From NCBI GenBank assembly GCA_028687525.1, contig JAQTZX010000070.1, positions 1 through 6,995 on the forward strand: DNA of 6,995 nucleotides, written 5' to 3'. The DNA is from Candidatus Omnitrophota bacterium (lineage in GTDB: Bacteria; Omnitrophota; Gorgyraeia; Gygaellales; Profunditerraquicolaceae). Below, piece after piece: positions 1-6,569 of the stretch; the first letter of the stretch is position 1, and every line of letters begins with the position of its first letter. The notes under the pieces were generated by a model. It saw nothing but the letters and a program-made list of their open reading frames with translations. It did no database searches and was not told the origin of the DNA. A program made the position numbers and the translations under genes.

Positions 1-1
1 G

Positions 2-634
2 CTGGGGATTAATATCCATTTGACTAAGGAACAGATAGAGTCCTGCCTGAATGATATCGGGATTTGTTTTCTTTTCGCGCAGAACATGCATCCGGCCATG
101 AAACACGTGATGCCGGCCAGAAAAGCCATAGGCAGGCGCACCATGTTTAATATACTCGGGCCTTTGACCAATCCGGCCGGGGCAGCGCATCAACTGCTGG
201 GTGTTTATGACGGCGCCCTTACGGGGACCCTGGCGCGGGTGCTCGCCAATCTGGGGACGGTGCATGCGCTCCTGGTGCACGGGCAGGACGGGATGGATGA
301 AGTCAGTACCACATCCGGAACAATAATATGCGAGTTATGCCGGGGTGAGTTTAGAAATTTTGAGTTACAGCCGGAGGACTACGGGTTTAAAAGGGTTGGG
401 TTGGAAGATCTTGCCGGCGGCACCGCGCAGGAAAATGCCGGTATTCTTCTGGAGTTGTTAAAAGGAAAATCCGGGCCTCAACGGGATATCGTTGTTTTGA
501 ACGCCGCCTGCGCCCTGTATGCCGCGGACAGGACCGGATCGATCAAAGAAGGCATCGCTCTTGCCGCGCAAGCCATTGATTCAGGCAAAGCTTTGGAAAA
601 ATTTAAATTGCTGAAAAAGTATTCGAGCAAATGA
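2..634 (+). CDS. trpD: Anthranilate phosphoribosyltransferase, 3' part (start lies outside the window)
   Basis: TrpD joins anthranilate to phosphoribosyl pyrophosphate, giving phosphoribosyl-anthranilate, the second committed step of tryptophan synthesis in the cytoplasm. The reading frame is open from base 2, so 210 C-terminal residues are present of a family that usually has about 330-345. The TTG at 20 is an internal leucine, not a start, because the typical family text LGINIHLTKEQ runs through it. Recognisable motifs are HPAMKHV, the loop RRTMFNILGPLTNPAG and HGQDGMDEVS, all standard in the C-terminal alpha/beta domain of TrpD. The N-terminal PRPP-binding glycine loop (GTGGD type) would be upstream and cannot be checked. 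The gene ends 18 bases before trpC and is probably co-transcribed with it. The C-terminus looks intact, with no frameshift in the visible part. Confidence 0.95.
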   Translation: MGINIHLTKEQIESCLNDIGICFLFAQNMHPAMKHVMPARKAIGRRTMFNILGPLTNPAGAAHQLLGVYDGALTGTLARVLANLGTVHALLVHGQDGMDEVSTTSGTIICELCRGEFRNFELQPEDYGFKRVGLEDLAGGTAQENAGILLELLKGKSGPQRDIVVLNAACALYAADRTGSIKEGIALAAQAIDSGKALEKFKLLKKYSSK

Positions 635-652
635 GAGATAAAAGGGTTATTC

Positions 653-1441
653 ATGGCGCGTGATGTTTTAAAGGAGATCATCAATAAGAAGAAAGAACGG
701 GTCATGCGGGCGAAAGAGCAATTGCCCGAGGCGGAACTGCAGGCGCGGATCAAGGATATGCCGCCTGCCTGCCGTTTTATCGAATCCGTGGTCAAATCGA
801 AATCGTTGACCTTGATCGCCGAGATAAAGAAGGCTTCTCCTTCACAGGGAGTCATCCGCGAGGATTTCGACCCGGTCGTCATCGCCGGGACATATCGGGA
901 AGCCGGTGCCTCCGCGCTTTCCGTTCTAACCGAGGAAGATTTTTTCCAGGGTAGCCTATCGTTCATTCCCGCGGTCAAAAAAGCGGTGACTCTGCCGGTT
1001 CTAAGAAAAGATTTTATCGTGGAGCCGTATCAGGTGTATGAAGCCAGGTATTTTCAGGCGGACGCCATACTGCTTATCGCCGATCTTCTTTCTAAAGATA
1101 AACTTGTCGAACTGATACGTATCGCCGAAGAGCTGGGCCTTGATTGTCTGGTCGAGGTGCATACCGAAAAAGAATTGAAAAAAGTGATCGGTCTTAAGGG
1201 GCCGGTGCTCATCGGCATCAATAACCGGGATCTGCACAGTCTTGCGGTTGATTTTAGGACTACCGAGCGGCTTTTTCCGTTGATCCCTAAAGGAAAAAAC
1301 GTGGTGGTGGAAAGCGGGATACGTACCGCCCAGGATATTTTATTCCTTAAGATATTAGGCGCATGCAGCGTTCTGATCGGCCAGGCATTCATGAGCTCGC
1401 CGGATATCAAGGCGAAAGTCCGGGAGATAATGAGCTGGTAG
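653..1441 (+). CDS. trpC: Indole-3-glycerol phosphate synthase
   Basis: TrpC closes the ring of carboxyphenylamino-deoxyribulose phosphate to give indole-3-glycerol phosphate, with loss of CO2 and water. The 262-residue length is normal for a stand-alone enzyme. The beta/alpha barrel residues are all present: E57 and K59 in AEIKK, S62 in the SPS motif, K119 in RKDF, E168 in VEVH, N190 and R192 in INNRD, and E220-S221-G222 in the phosphate-binding ESG motif. These correspond to the catalytic set mapped in archaeal and Thermotoga IGPS. The ATG start is preceded by AAAAGGG (640-646), 6 bases upstream, a modest ribosome-binding site. The N-terminal helix (DVLKEIINKKKERV) is the usual family opening, which supports this start. 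It is not fused to TrpF as it is in E. coli. The next gene, trpF, follows after a 55-base spacer. Confidence 0.97.
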   Translation: MARDVLKEIINKKKERVMRAKEQLPEAELQARIKDMPPACRFIESVVKSKSLTLIAEIKKASPSQGVIREDFDPVVIAGTYREAGASALSVLTEEDFFQGSLSFIPAVKKAVTLPVLRKDFIVEPYQVYEARYFQADAILLIADLLSKDKLVELIRIAEELGLDCLVEVHTEKELKKVIGLKGPVLIGINNRDLHSLAVDFRTTERLFPLIPKGKNVVVESGIRTAQDILFLKILGACSVLIGQAFMSSPDIKAKVREIMSW

Positions 1442-1444
1442 TTT

Positions 1445-1499
1445 AGTGCAAAGTGTGTAAGTGTAAAGGTTTGGGCGGGATAAGTGCGGGGTGTGTATG
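1445..1499 (+). repeat. Imperfect 17-base direct repeat in the trpC-trpF spacer
   Basis: The spacer between trpC and trpF is rich in GTG and AAA, with almost no C on the + strand. Two 17-base units, at 1445-1461 and 1483-1499, share 13 bases: AGTGC, then AAA in the first and GGG in the second, then GTGTGTA, then AG or TG. The starts are 38 bases apart. The second copy contains the trpF start codon and the G-rich tract that stands in for its ribosome-binding site. A further partial unit (AAGTGTAAAG, 1459-1468) lies between them. There is no inverted partner, so no hairpin or terminator is predicted. The function is unknown; it may be a simple low-complexity duplication. Confidence 0.45.
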
Positions 1500-2138
1500 A
1501 GCCGGATTAAAGTCAAGATATGCGGTATCACCAATTTGGAGGACGCGAAAGCATCGATAGCCGCAGGATGCGATGCGCTTGGTTTTATATTTTTCAAACG
1601 GAGTCCGCGGTATATTCCTCCGCCGGAGGCGCGGAAGATCATAAAACGCCTGCCGACGAAGGTTTTGAAATCCGGGGTATTCGTTAACGCCCGGGAAAAG
1701 AGCGTAAAAAGGATAGCGGGTTTATGCGGCCTGGATATGCTGCAATTTCACGGGAATGAGTCTCCTGAATTCTGCCGGAGGTTTCCCGGTTACCGGGTGA
1801 TCAAGGTTTTCAGGGTTAAAGATTCGATAGATTTAAAAAGTATTTCAGGGTATGATGTTTTCGCCTTTTTGTTTGACACATATTCCGGGGGCCGGTCCGG
1901 AGGCACCGGCAGGAAGTTCGATTGGAGAATGATGGATCATCTGCACGGCATCAAGACACCGGTTTTTTTATCGGGCGGCCTCAATGAGAACAATGTATTG
2001 CAGGCGGTCAGGCGCGTGCGCCCGGAATGGGTGGATGCCAGCAGTTTGCTGGAGATATCCCCCGGAAGAAAAGACCATGATAAGATCCGGAAGTTTGTAC
2101 GCGCGGCGAAGTCGTTCCCGAAGCCGGCCGCGCATTGA
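1497..2138 (+). CDS. trpF: Phosphoribosylanthranilate isomerase
   Basis: TrpF carries out the Amadori rearrangement of phosphoribosyl-anthranilate to carboxyphenylamino-deoxyribulose phosphate, between TrpD and TrpC in the pathway. It has 213 residues, normal for a single-domain barrel. C9 in KICGIT is the catalytic general base and D127 in LFDTYS the general acid. Other family motifs are GFIFFKRSPRYI (29-40), LQFHG (82-86), the glycine-rich GGRSGGTG and FLSGGL (157-162). The last phosphate-binding segment reads DASSLLEISPG (180-190), where most family members have a glycine after SS, so this position is unusual. I chose ATG 1497 because translation from it begins right before the conserved first strand. 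GTG 1491, two codons earlier, is possible. The ribosome-binding site is poor (GGGG at 1488-1491). No trpB or trpA follows. Confidence 0.95.
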   Translation: MSRIKVKICGITNLEDAKASIAAGCDALGFIFFKRSPRYIPPPEARKIIKRLPTKVLKSGVFVNAREKSVKRIAGLCGLDMLQFHGNESPEFCRRFPGYRVIKVFRVKDSIDLKSISGYDVFAFLFDTYSGGRSGGTGRKFDWRMMDHLHGIKTPVFLSGGLNENNVLQAVRRVRPEWVDASSLLEISPGRKDHDKIRKFVRAAKSFPKPAAH

Positions 2139-2145
2139 CAGTTTT
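2101..2145 (+). terminator. Possible weak intrinsic terminator at the end of trpF
   Basis: A 7-base all-GC inverted repeat, GCGCGGC at 2101-2107 and GCCGCGC at 2127-2133, sits within the last codons of trpF and is followed at 2142-2145 by TTTT. The 19-base loop is long and the T tract is short and starts 8 bases after the stem, so this would be a weak terminator at best. Its position, just before the promoter of the acs genes, is what makes it worth recording. It could equally be chance in GC-rich coding sequence. Confidence 0.2.
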
Positions 2146-2163
2146 GAGCGGTTCTGATACAAT
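2135..2163 (+). promoter_or_regulatory. Near-consensus sigma70-type promoter for the acs genes
   Basis: The -35 hexamer TTGACA (2135-2140) is a perfect match, the spacer is exactly 17 bases, and the -10 hexamer TACAAT (2158-2163) differs from consensus by one base. An extended -10 TG lies at 2155-2156. Transcription would start near 2169-2171, giving a leader of about 30 bases before acsC with the ribosome-binding site AGGGAG at 2186-2191. The TGA stop codon of trpF (2136-2138) lies inside the -35 hexamer. I see no clear operator palindrome or riboswitch in the short leader. The match is strong in sequence terms, but promoter activity is inferred. Confidence 0.75.
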
Positions 2164-2199
2164 GGCTGAAAATTTCATTTAACAAAGGGAGACGAAACC

Positions 2200-3555
2200 A
2201 TGGCGCTTTCCGGACTTGATATCTACAAATTACTGCCGAAGACCAATTGCCGCGAATGCGGCTTTCCCACTTGCCTGGCGTTTGCCATGCAGTTGGCCAA
2301 GAAAGCGGCTGCGGTCGATAAATGTCCGTATGTTACCGAAGAGGCCAAAGCGGCTTTGGAGTCGGCCGGCCGGCCGCCTGTACGCCTGGTTTCCATCGGC
2401 AGCGGTGAGAGAAAACTTGATATCGGTAATGAGACGGTGATGTTCCGCCACGAGGAAAAATTCCGCAATCCCTGCGGGATCGGGTTTATCATTGATGACG
2501 GCATGGCTGATCCGGAGATAAAGAAAACGCTCCGGCGCATCCATGAACTTACCTTCGAACGCGTCGGCCAGAAGCTTTCCGTGGATCTGATAGCAATCCG
2601 GCAGAATTCCGATAAAAAAAGATTTTGTGATGTGGTCAAGATGGTTTCCGGGAACACTGCCTGCGGGTTGGTGCTTATGACCGGGGATAAAGAAGCTCTG
2701 CAGGATGCCCTTGAATTGACAAAGGGCAGGAAACCTCTGGTGTACCGTCTGACTGCGGAGAACGTTTCTTCCCTGGTGGAAACGGTTAAAAGGTACCGGG
2801 TGCCTGTGGTTGCCGCGTCCGTTACTCTGGATGGGCTTTCCGTTTTGACCGCAGAATTGGACAAGCAGGGGATAACCGAAATTGTGCTGGACACGGGGAT
2901 GAAGCCTTTGGTTGAGAAGATTTGGGATATGACACAGATACGACGGCTCGCCCTGAAGAAATCGGCACGCAGTTTGGGGTACCCGGCGCTGGCCGTGATA
3001 GATAAAACCGACCGTTTTGAGGAATGTATGGAAGCTGCCACCTATATCCTGAAATACGGCGGTATTGTCCTTTTAAAGGGAACCGAGATCTGGCAGGCGC
3101 TCTCGCTTTTGACTTTACGGCAGAATATATATTCCGATCCCCAGAAACCTTTGCAGATAGAACCGAAGATTTATCCGGTCGGGGCGGTTACCGATTCTTC
3201 CCCGGCGCTGGTTACTACCAACTTTTCACTTTCGTATTATACCGTTTTGAGCGAAGTGGAGGCCAGCAAGGTTCCGGCTTATATTTTAAGCGTGGATACG
3301 GAAGGGATGTCGGTCCTGACCGCCTGGGCCGCGGAAAAGTTCACTCCCGCGCAGATCAGCGCTTCCATGAAAAAATCGGGCCTGGAAAACATGGTCGCGC
3401 ACCGTAATTTGATCATACCCGGATATGTGGCGGTGATTAGCGGGGAGTTGGAGGATGCATCAGGCTGGAAAATAACGGTTGGCCCGAAAGAAGCGTCGGG
3501 GATCCCGTCATTTCTTAAGAATTTATATAATAAACCGGAGTTTGTAAATTCATGA
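2200..3555 (+). CDS. acsC: Corrinoid iron-sulfur protein, large (gamma) subunit
   Basis: AcsC is the large subunit of the corrinoid iron-sulfur protein (CoFeSP), which carries the methyl group from methyltetrahydrofolate to acetyl-CoA synthase in the Wood-Ljungdahl pathway. It has 451 residues, close to the roughly 446 of Moorella AcsC. An N-terminal 4Fe-4S domain has C17, C20, C25 and C42 in NCRECGFPTC...KCP, spaced CX2CX4CX16C. A TIM-barrel domain follows (about 60-320; FRHEEKF, VDLIAIR, TQIRRLALKK). The C-terminal B12-binding domain includes VTTNFSLSYYTVLSE (338-352), SVDTEGMSVLTAWAAEKF and the terminal GPKEASGI. The ATG has a good ribosome-binding site, AGGGAG (2186-2191), 8 bases upstream. 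As first gene behind the promoter at 2135-2163 it probably heads the acs transcript. It forms a heterodimer with the acsD product encoded downstream. No defect is visible. Confidence 0.97.
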   Translation: MALSGLDIYKLLPKTNCRECGFPTCLAFAMQLAKKAAAVDKCPYVTEEAKAALESAGRPPVRLVSIGSGERKLDIGNETVMFRHEEKFRNPCGIGFIIDDGMADPEIKKTLRRIHELTFERVGQKLSVDLIAIRQNSDKKRFCDVVKMVSGNTACGLVLMTGDKEALQDALELTKGRKPLVYRLTAENVSSLVETVKRYRVPVVAASVTLDGLSVLTAELDKQGITEIVLDTGMKPLVEKIWDMTQIRRLALKKSARSLGYPALAVIDKTDRFEECMEAATYILKYGGIVLLKGTEIWQALSLLTLRQNIYSDPQKPLQIEPKIYPVGAVTDSSPALVTTNFSLSYYTVLSEVEASKVPAYILSVDTEGMSVLTAWAAEKFTPAQISASMKKSGLENMVAHRNLIIPGYVAVISGELEDASGWKITVGPKEASGIPSFLKNLYNKPEFVNS

Positions 3556-3565
3556 ACCCGATACA

Positions 3566-5491
3566 ATGGTTGAATTTAAAGTAACCTTTTTTCCCGATAA
3601 CAAGAGCGTGGAAGTTCCCGATGATACCACTATTTTGTCAGCCGCTCTTTCCGCGGGAGTTTCCCTGAATTCCGCCTGCGGCGGGGACGGCGTGTGCGGC
3701 AGGTGCAGGATTATCCTGAAAAAAGGACGGGTGGTGACCCAGCCTAACGGCAGGATCAGCGCGGAGGAAAGAAGCAGGGGAGTGTACCTTGCTTGTTCGA
3801 CCTCTATTCACAGTGATGTTGAAATCGAGGTGCCTGCGGAATCGAGGTTGGAACTGGAAAGCCTTTCTCCGCAGGATGTGGAATTGCGCCTGAAGGGTAA
3901 GTACGCGCAGGCCGAGGAAGTGGATATCCCGGTGCCGGGCCTGGTGGACGGAATTTTTTCCGGTGTCCCTCTGGTCGAAAAAATATCCGTTGCACTGCCT
4001 CAACCGACGCATCAGGACAGGGTAAGCGATCTGGAACGTTTGTACCGCGCGGTCAGCCGCCCCGGACAGGCAAGCGTGCCGTTATTGACCGGGTTGAGCA
4101 ATATCCGCAGGCTGGGGGAGTTATTGCGTGCCGCGGATTGGAGGGTGACGGTGACCGTGAACTGGAGAGAGGGATCACGGGAGATCGTGGCGATAGAACC
4201 CGGGAATACGGAAAATAAAAATTTCGGTTTTGCCTTTGATATCGGAACAACCACTATTTCCGGCCAGCTGGTGGATTTGAATAATAAAAAGATATTGGGT
4301 ACAAAAGCCGTTTACAATAGACAGGCCAGTTTCGGCAGCGACGTAATTACCCGTATCATTTATGCCCAGCAGGCGGAGGGATTGGAAAAATTGCACCACG
4401 CGGTCATCGATACCATGAATCAGATCATTCATGACCTGGCTGTGGAACACGGTGTGGATTTGAACGACGCCTCCGGCGTTACCTGCGCGGGTAATACCGT
4501 CATGATCCATCTTTTGCTGCGTATCGACCCTGCCTATATACGCAGAGAGCCTTATGTGCCGACGGCAAACACGGTGCCGGTGATCCGCGCTTCTGAAAGC
4601 GGGATAAAAATAAATCCGCGCGGCCTTCTGTATTGTGTTCCCGGCGTAGCCGGTTATGTCGGGGGGGATGTGACCGCGGGGGTTTTATCCTGCGGCCTGG
4701 ACCGGGAAAAAGATGTATGCGTGCTGGTAGATATCGGGACCAACGGGGAGATCGTGGCTGGTAACAGGGATTTTCTGATCGCCGCTTCCGCTTCAGCCGG
4801 CCCGGCTTTCGAAGGCTCGGGAGTGACCTGCGGCATGCGTTCAAGCAAGGGTGCGATCCAGAAAGTGCGTTTGAACCGGGAATCACCGCCGGTATACGAG
4901 ACCATCGGCGGCTGCAAACCGCGCGGTATCTGCGGTTCCGGATATATCGATAGTATCGCGGCAATGCTCAAGGCCGGCATACTGGATAAAGCCGGCAGGA
5001 TAAAAGACGGGGCCGATGAACGGGTGCGCGAAGGGCAATACGGCAGGGAGTACGTTTTGTCATACAGGGAAGAAGCGGACGCAGATTCCGATATTGTGAT
5101 AACCGAATCCGATATCGAGAATATCAAGCGCGCGAAAGCCGCTATTCACGCGGCGGCACATATTCTCCTGAAGCATTGCGATATGGATTTTAAGGATGTG
5201 AAAAAGTTTTTTATTGCCGGCGGTTTCGGCACCTGCCTGGATACGGACAATGCCGTTATCCTTGGGCTTTTGCCGGATATAGACCGGGAGAAATTCATTT
5301 TTGTGGGCAACAGCTCTTTGTCGGGAAGCCGTTCCGTGCTCCTGTCGGAAGAAGCGTTCCGTAAAAGCGGTGAGATCGCCGGGAAGATCACGTATTTTGA
5401 GCTTTCCGTAGAACCGGCGTACATGGATGAATATATGGCGGCGTTGTTTTTCCCGCATACAGATCTGAACCGGTTCCGGGGAGCCCTATGA
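3566..5491 (+). CDS. acsV: RACo-type corrinoid reductive activator (2Fe-2S ferredoxin domain plus ASKHA ATPase)
   Basis: This is the ATP-dependent reductive activator of CoFeSP (RACo; called orf7 or acsV in acetogen clusters), which returns inactive Co(II) corrinoid to Co(I). Its 641 residues match the family size. The N-terminal ferredoxin domain holds a 2Fe-2S cluster with C38, C44, C47 and C77. A linker and middle region follow (about 90-215). The ATPase part has phosphate loop 1 FDIGTTT (224-230), phosphate loop 2 VDIGTNGE (388-395) and the adenosine motif FIAGGFG (549-555). ICGSGYIDS (455-463) and GNSSLSG (581-587) are also typical of the COG3894 family. The start is 10 bases after acsC, and no Shine-Dalgarno sequence is visible nearby; the closest, GGAG at 3537-3540, is 25 bases away. 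Translation probably depends on coupling to acsC, which would suit a protein needed in small amounts. Its stop overlaps the next start (ATGA, 5488-5491). Confidence 0.95.
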   Translation: MVEFKVTFFPDNKSVEVPDDTTILSAALSAGVSLNSACGGDGVCGRCRIILKKGRVVTQPNGRISAEERSRGVYLACSTSIHSDVEIEVPAESRLELESLSPQDVELRLKGKYAQAEEVDIPVPGLVDGIFSGVPLVEKISVALPQPTHQDRVSDLERLYRAVSRPGQASVPLLTGLSNIRRLGELLRAADWRVTVTVNWREGSREIVAIEPGNTENKNFGFAFDIGTTTISGQLVDLNNKKILGTKAVYNRQASFGSDVITRIIYAQQAEGLEKLHHAVIDTMNQIIHDLAVEHGVDLNDASGVTCAGNTVMIHLLLRIDPAYIRREPYVPTANTVPVIRASESGIKINPRGLLYCVPGVAGYVGGDVTAGVLSCGLDREKDVCVLVDIGTNGEIVAGNRDFLIAASASAGPAFEGSGVTCGMRSSKGAIQKVRLNRESPPVYETIGGCKPRGICGSGYIDSIAAMLKAGILDKAGRIKDGADERVREGQYGREYVLSYREEADADSDIVITESDIENIKRAKAAIHAAAHILLKHCDMDFKDVKKFFIAGGFGTCLDTDNAVILGLLPDIDREKFIFVGNSSLSGSRSVLLSEEAFRKSGEIAGKITYFELSVEPAYMDEYMAALFFPHTDLNRFRGAL

Positions 5492-5562
5492 GCGGCGTGA
5501 TCGCGGTGGCGGAAAAAGGCGGCACGGGCAAGACTGCCGTGTTTTGTGATTCGGCATTATAA
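5488..5562 (+). pseudogene. 24-codon remnant of a CooC-type nickel-insertion ATPase gene
   Basis: An ATG overlapping the RACo stop codon (ATGA) opens a 24-codon frame that encodes the start of a MinD/CooC-family P-loop ATPase: a short beta strand (GVIAVA) running into the deviant Walker A motif EKGGTGKT (residues 9-16), with the signature lysine K10 and the P-loop lysine K15. The usual first glycine of GKGG is replaced by glutamate. Eight codons after the P-loop it ends in TAA, with only 16 bases left before acsD, so some 230 or more residues are missing. CooC/AcsF proteins use ATP to help put nickel into CODH or acetyl-CoA synthase and are commonly encoded among acs genes. I infer an internal deletion that left the 5' end and the acsD leader. 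An assembly collapse or a real micropeptide are less likely alternatives. A 24-residue product could not be an ATPase. Confidence 0.7.
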
Positions 5563-5563
5563 T

Positions 5564-5571
5564 AGGAGGAG
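5564..5571 (+). promoter_or_regulatory. acsD: Strong ribosome-binding site that sets the acsD start
   Basis: AGGAGGAG ends 7 bases before ATG 5579. It is the best Shine-Dalgarno match in the window. It rules out the upstream in-frame GTG codons at 5546 (before the site) and 5573 (only 1 base after it). It lies just 1 base after the stop codon of the cooC-like remnant. Confidence 0.85.
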
Positions 5572-5578
5572 CGTGAAT

Positions 5579-6553
5579 ATGGCAATCGGGATGCTGCAGG
5601 AAAAATGGCCGGGGAAAGTGAACGAAACGGTCATCGGTGCCGATAAAAGCCGGGGGGGAACCCGTTCAAACGTGGTCAAAACGGGGGGAGAAGCATCTCT
5701 GCCGTTTTTATTCCACGAGGGCGTTTTTCCGCATAAGCCGGTCATCGCTTTTGAAATATGGGATACCGCCCCGGCCGACTGGCCCGATGAACTTAATAAA
5801 TCCCTGTCCGGCGTTTATAATGATCCCCTGGCCTGGGCGGATAAATGCATCAATGAATATAAGGCCGAGCTTTTGTGCGTGAAATTGCAGGGTGCGCATC
5901 CGGATTTCGGGAACCGGTCTGCGGACGCCGAAGCTAAATTCATCTCCCGGTTGTTAAAGAAGGTTTCTGTCCCTTTGGTCATAACCGGATGCGGCGATGA
6001 TGCCAAGGATAACCAGGTCATTCCGGCCTGCTGCGAAGCCGCCAAAGGAGAACGTTGTTTGTTCGGTGATGCCGTGCAGGATAACTATAAGACTCTGGCC
6101 GCCGCGGTTTCCGCCGACGGGCATAGTATAATCGCCGAATCGCCCATTGATATAAATATCGCCAAACAGTTGAATATCCTTATTTCAGATATGGGGCTGC
6201 CGGTGGAACGTATTGTCATGAACCCGACCATCGGTGCGATGGGGTACGGCCTGGAATACGCGTATTCGATCATGGAACGCGCCCGGCTGGCCGCTTTATC
6301 CGGGGATAAGATGATGGCTTCGCCGTTCATCTGTTTCGTGGGACAGGAAACCTGGAAGGCCAAGGAAGCCAGGGTTTCGGCTGTGGAATTTCCTTCCTGG
6401 GGGCCTGAAACGGAACGGGGAATCATCTGGGAGGCTATGACTGCCGCGGCATTACTGCAGGCAGGAGCGGATATCCTGGTTATGCGCCACCCGAAGGCGG
6501 TTGAGAAGGTGCGGGGATATATCGACGAATTGATGAGGGGGAACACCCCGTAG
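5579..6553 (+). CDS. acsD: Corrinoid iron-sulfur protein, small (beta) subunit
   Basis: AcsD is the small subunit of CoFeSP. With AcsC it holds the corrinoid between its TIM barrel and the B12 domain of AcsC, and it helps dock the methyltransferase AcsE. From ATG 5579 it has 324 residues, essentially the size of Moorella AcsD, and the distance from this start to the conserved GGTRS motif (26-30) also agrees with that protein as I recall it. Further family segments are GGEASLPF (37-44), GCGDDAKDNQV (137-147), SPIDINIAKQLNIL (188-201), GYGLEYAYSIMERARL (222-237) and ETERGIIWEA (277-286), ending in ADILVMRHPKAV. The start is fixed by a strong ribosome-binding site at 5564-5571. It is followed after 16 bases by acsE. 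Codon use resembles its neighbours and no defect is seen. Confidence 0.97.
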   Translation: MAIGMLQEKWPGKVNETVIGADKSRGGTRSNVVKTGGEASLPFLFHEGVFPHKPVIAFEIWDTAPADWPDELNKSLSGVYNDPLAWADKCINEYKAELLCVKLQGAHPDFGNRSADAEAKFISRLLKKVSVPLVITGCGDDAKDNQVIPACCEAAKGERCLFGDAVQDNYKTLAAAVSADGHSIIAESPIDINIAKQLNILISDMGLPVERIVMNPTIGAMGYGLEYAYSIMERARLAALSGDKMMASPFICFVGQETWKAKEARVSAVEFPSWGPETERGIIWEAMTAAALLQAGADILVMRHPKAVEKVRGYIDELMRGNTP

Positions 6554-6569
6554 GATTTTGGAGAACGAT

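Noticed and set aside
20..22. TTG as a start codon for trpD
   Set aside because: The frame continues upstream to the window edge with conserved TrpD residues (LGINIH), so this is an internal leucine.
478..978. Long minus-strand open frame across the trpD-trpC junction (and similar ones such as 2223-3041 and 6085-6546)
   Set aside because: These lie opposite clear conserved genes, have no recognisable motifs, and are typical antisense shadows of moderate-GC coding sequence.
1891..1910. Hairpin GCCGGT...ACCGGC inside trpF
   Set aside because: It is explained by codons for the conserved glycine-rich motif GGRSGGTG and has no T tract.
2164..2199. Possible riboswitch (for example cobalamin) in the acsC leader
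   Set aside because: The predicted leader is only about 30 bases, far too short, and has no B12-box-like sequence.
3024..3407. Alternative-frame + strand ORF within acsC
   Set aside because: It lies wholly inside the conserved acsC frame and has no recognisable features of its own.
4661..4667. G7 runs at 4661-4667 and 5652-5658 as possible frameshift or slippage sites
   Set aside because: The reading frame and conserved motifs are intact across both runs, so there is no evidence of a frameshift.
5546..5578. GTG 5546 or GTG 5573 as the acsD start
   Set aside because: The first precedes and the second abuts the strong ribosome-binding site at 5564-5571; ATG 5579 has ideal spacing and gives the family's normal N-terminus.
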